This document shows, piece by piece, positions 62,214-64,000 of a stretch of 64,000 nucleotides of DNA. The notes beneath the pieces are model-generated. The model worked only from the letters and a program-made list of their open reading frames with translations, had not been told where the DNA came from and searched no databases. The translations under genes and the position numbers were made by a program. This DNA comes from Nannochloropsis salina CCMP1776 (taxonomy: Eukaryota > Sar > Eustigmatophyceae > Eustigmatales > Monodopsidaceae). The stretch spans positions 425,989 to 489,988 of the forward strand of contig SDOX01000016.1 in assembly GCA_004565275.1 (NCBI GenBank). The letters run 5' to 3'. The stretch's first letter is position 1, and every line of letters begins with the position of its first letter.

Positions 62214-63792
62214 TCAATACAGACTCCGGTAGCGGCCTGAAACCTGCAGCAAAGAGAGGAAGACAAGCATGCCGTTATAGTACCGCCACTGGTTCCTGGG
62301 GATAGCCGCGTTCCATAATTCCGCCACAAAGGCCGAGGCCACGTTCCTATCCGTTGCCGCCAGAGAGGCGACAGCATTCACGGCCACCAGACCTACGGAG
62401 TGGCTCTTCAAGAGGGCCGTTCCGTTGAGGGCGTAGGTGGAGGGGTAGTCCTGGATGCCCTGCCGGATCAGAAATGCCTGCAAAGTGTCGGCCTCGCGTT
62501 GCTGCCAGGCGTCGCGCCGCCACCAGGACCAGTCAACAGCCACATTGGCCACCACCCTCCAGGCATCCCACTGGAAATTAGAGTGTCCCGCCAAGTCCTT
62601 GACACCGACGCCCTCGTAGTCCGTGTAGTCGGCCGAAAGGCCTGTGTGTTGGTCTACGGCCTTATGGAGCAGTCGCCGAGAGCGCTCAGCCGCCTGCAAA
62701 TAGAAGGAAGCCAGCTGGTACTGGCCGCGATCATTAAGAAATCTCGCCCAGACCTCGTAAAAGTGCGGAAGGTGGTAGGAGGGGTTCGTGATGACGGGTC
62801 GCACGGGGTTGAGCGTGACCTCGCCGTGCTTGGTGAACATGCCTCGCCTCGGGTCCCCCATGCCCAGGAGAAGCGCCACCGCCTCCTTCTCGTAGTCGTA
62901 CCGGCCCTGCGACATCCACCGGTTGTTCGCGAAAATGAGGGCCGTCGCGATCCACTCCTCGGCGTCCGGGGCGGGCGTCCCGTCGAGCTTCCGGCCCGCC
63001 AAGGAGCACTTCCACGCAAAGAAGCCCTTGTACCGCCCTGTCACGTGGCGCATGTAGCGCGAGGCCCAGGACCAGAGGGCGTCGAAAGTCTCTCTCCTGT
63101 CGTACTGCACCGCCACCATCATACCGTAGGACATGGCCTCGCTCGTCACCCACCCGCTCTCCGTATTGAGCACGTAGCCGAGCTTGTCGCCCTCGGGCGT
63201 CTCACCCACCGGGACGTAGATGGCCTCCGTGCTCACATTGCCTTCGAAAAGAAAGCGCCAGGTATCCTGTAGCTTTTTCTCCACCTCTGCGTCCGACTTG
63301 TGCAGCATTTCGGCGAATAGGTTCCGGTAGAGACCGCCCTCGGCCGCGCCCAGCATGGGCCCTGTGGAGGGGGGGGAAGTATTTTCTTGAACGAGTGGGG
63401 GGGGCTCTGTTCAACGCGCCGTGGCAAGGGAAAACAGAAATCAGCCCCATTTGGGGGTAAGAGGAAAGGCCAAAAAGATGCGATAAGAAAGAGGGGTGAG
63501 ATCTACTTGAAAGGCAGGCCCCGGCCCGAGAGAGGGGCCGAGGAGGATCAGCCTTACCTATGTGACCCTCGGGAGGACTGAATGTCAATGGTTCGCCCCT
63601 CACGTTCTTCTGCTTATTCAGTCGAATGGGCAAATGCACGGCTGCCAGGATGACGCAGAGAGCGAGGCCGGCCAGGAGGATGACGGAGGAGAGGACGCGC
63701 ACGGGGTAGGACCTGAGAATGCGGTGGGAGCAGTGGAACAGGCTGGCAGCACCAGAGGGGGACAACGCCATGAGTGGACTAGCTGGCTTCAT
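62214..63792 (-). CDS. Membrane-anchored GH8 glycosidase (Rex-like exo-oligoxylanase type)
   Basis: GH8 enzymes hydrolyse beta-1,4-xylan, glucan or chitosan with inversion. Two exons, 63558-63792 and 62214-63361, give 460 residues. A membrane helix at about 33-55 (VLSSVILLAGLALCVILAAV) after a short head predicts a type II membrane protein with the enzyme outside or in the Golgi lumen. The barrel shows YRNLFAEMLHKSDAEVEKKL, SGWVTSEAMSYGMMVAVQYD with the general acid Glu (about 153), YKGFFAWKCSLAGRKLDGTP, DAEEWIATALIFANNRW, NPSYHLPHFYEVWARF and LSADYTDYEG with the base Asp (about 323). These features fit the reducing-end xylose-releasing (Rex) subfamily, mostly bacterial. The substrate in this alga is not known. 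The gene may extend upstream (see the next entry). Confidence 0.88.
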
Positions 63793-63795
63793 TTC

Positions 63796-64000
63796 TCAGC
63801 CCCCCTTTTCGACGCGCTCTCCCAAAGAGCTATTCCTCCCATTGTACCTGAGGGCGGGCATGACCAGGTAGTAGCCGAAGGTCACCAGCGCGTTCACTGC
63901 AGAACCCTCCTCGTCCTCCTCCTCTCCTCCTTCCAAATCCTCCTTGAAGTGACCCACATCGTTGAAGGAGGGCAAGTGACTGCGCGACTCTCCCGATCCG
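63796..64000 (-). CDS. Partial open frame at right edge, possibly the 5' part of the GH8 gene
   Basis: The minus strand is open from the right edge to a TGA at 63796-63798, about 68 codons. It reads an acidic segment (EDLEGGEEEDEEGSAV) followed by a hydrophobic one (NALVTFGYYLVMPAL). The stop is only 3 bp before the GH8 ATG and is in the same frame. A splice from CTCAG|GTACAA (donor at about 63850) to the AG in GCTAG near 63782 would remove the stop and run in phase into the GH8 protein. It is therefore either the end of another gene or, more likely given the spacing, an upstream exon of GH8. I do not recognise the sequence. Confidence 0.4.
   Translation of the reverse strand, partial: GSGESRSHLPSFNDVGHFKEDLEGGEEEDEEGSAVNALVTFGYYLVMPALRYNGRNSSLGERVEKGG

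Noticed and set aside
62400-63272. 290-codon plus-strand open frame
   Set aside because: Antisense shadow of the GH8 gene; the composition mirrors the GH8 codons and no family is recognised.
1-64000. Transposons, retroelement or viral remnants, CRISPR arrays
   Set aside because: No reverse transcriptase, transposase, integrase or capsid signature, long terminal repeat or regularly spaced repeat was recognised by reading.

Overview
This window is nuclear DNA from a photosynthetic stramenopile (ochrophyte alga). It most resembles a eustigmatophyte of the Nannochloropsis/Microchloropsis type; the genus is an inference from gene content, presequences, compactness and GC-rich coding, since no search could be run. 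The main evidence is that several organelle-type enzymes start with a signal peptide followed by an Ala/Phe-type junction, the bipartite plastid presequence of algae with complex red plastids. Genes are short-spaced, lie on both strands and have 0-4 small GT-AG introns. I see 32 recognisable or plausible protein genes plus one fragment at the right edge. I recognise no transposon, viral element, tRNA, rRNA or CRISPR array.

Left part (1-20.3 kb): a clathrin adaptor beta subunit cut by the left edge; the mitochondrial import J-protein PAM18/TIM14; a plastid [4Fe-4S] protein; an ankyrin protein; an STK19 homologue; plastid ArgC (arginine synthesis); a cupin protein; a B-type cyclin with a destruction box; an S-adenosylmethionine carrier; and the mitochondrial AAA protein ATAD3.

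Middle (20.3-47 kb): a secreted GH9 endoglucanase; a membrane-anchored purple acid phosphatase; frataxin; a DUF4282 membrane protein; TXNDC9; a UBL5/HUB1-like protein with an odd tail; an AGTRAP-like membrane protein; the RNA cytidine acetyltransferase NAT10/KRE33; an uncharacterised E2-like plus PH-like protein; the SWR1 subunit YL1/VPS72; a cytochrome b5 protein; arsenite methyltransferase; and COG4.

Right part (47-64 kb): five of eight genes between 47.3 and 61.1 kb appear to serve plastid gene expression: an mTERF, an RlmN-type 23S rRNA methylase, a bacterial-type seryl-tRNA synthetase, an RlmL-like methylase fused to a second methyltransferase, and a DusA-type dihydrouridine synthase. 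Interspersed are CCDC12/Cwf18 (splicing), PEX3 (peroxisome) and FCF2 (18S rRNA processing). A membrane-anchored GH8 glycosidase lies near the right edge. The GH9 and GH8 enzymes suggest polysaccharide wall remodelling.

The best candidates for something undescribed are the double-methyltransferase fusion with a transit-peptide-like linker, the cysteine-less E2-like/PH-like protein, and the repeated pattern of targeting peptides carried on their own tiny first exons.
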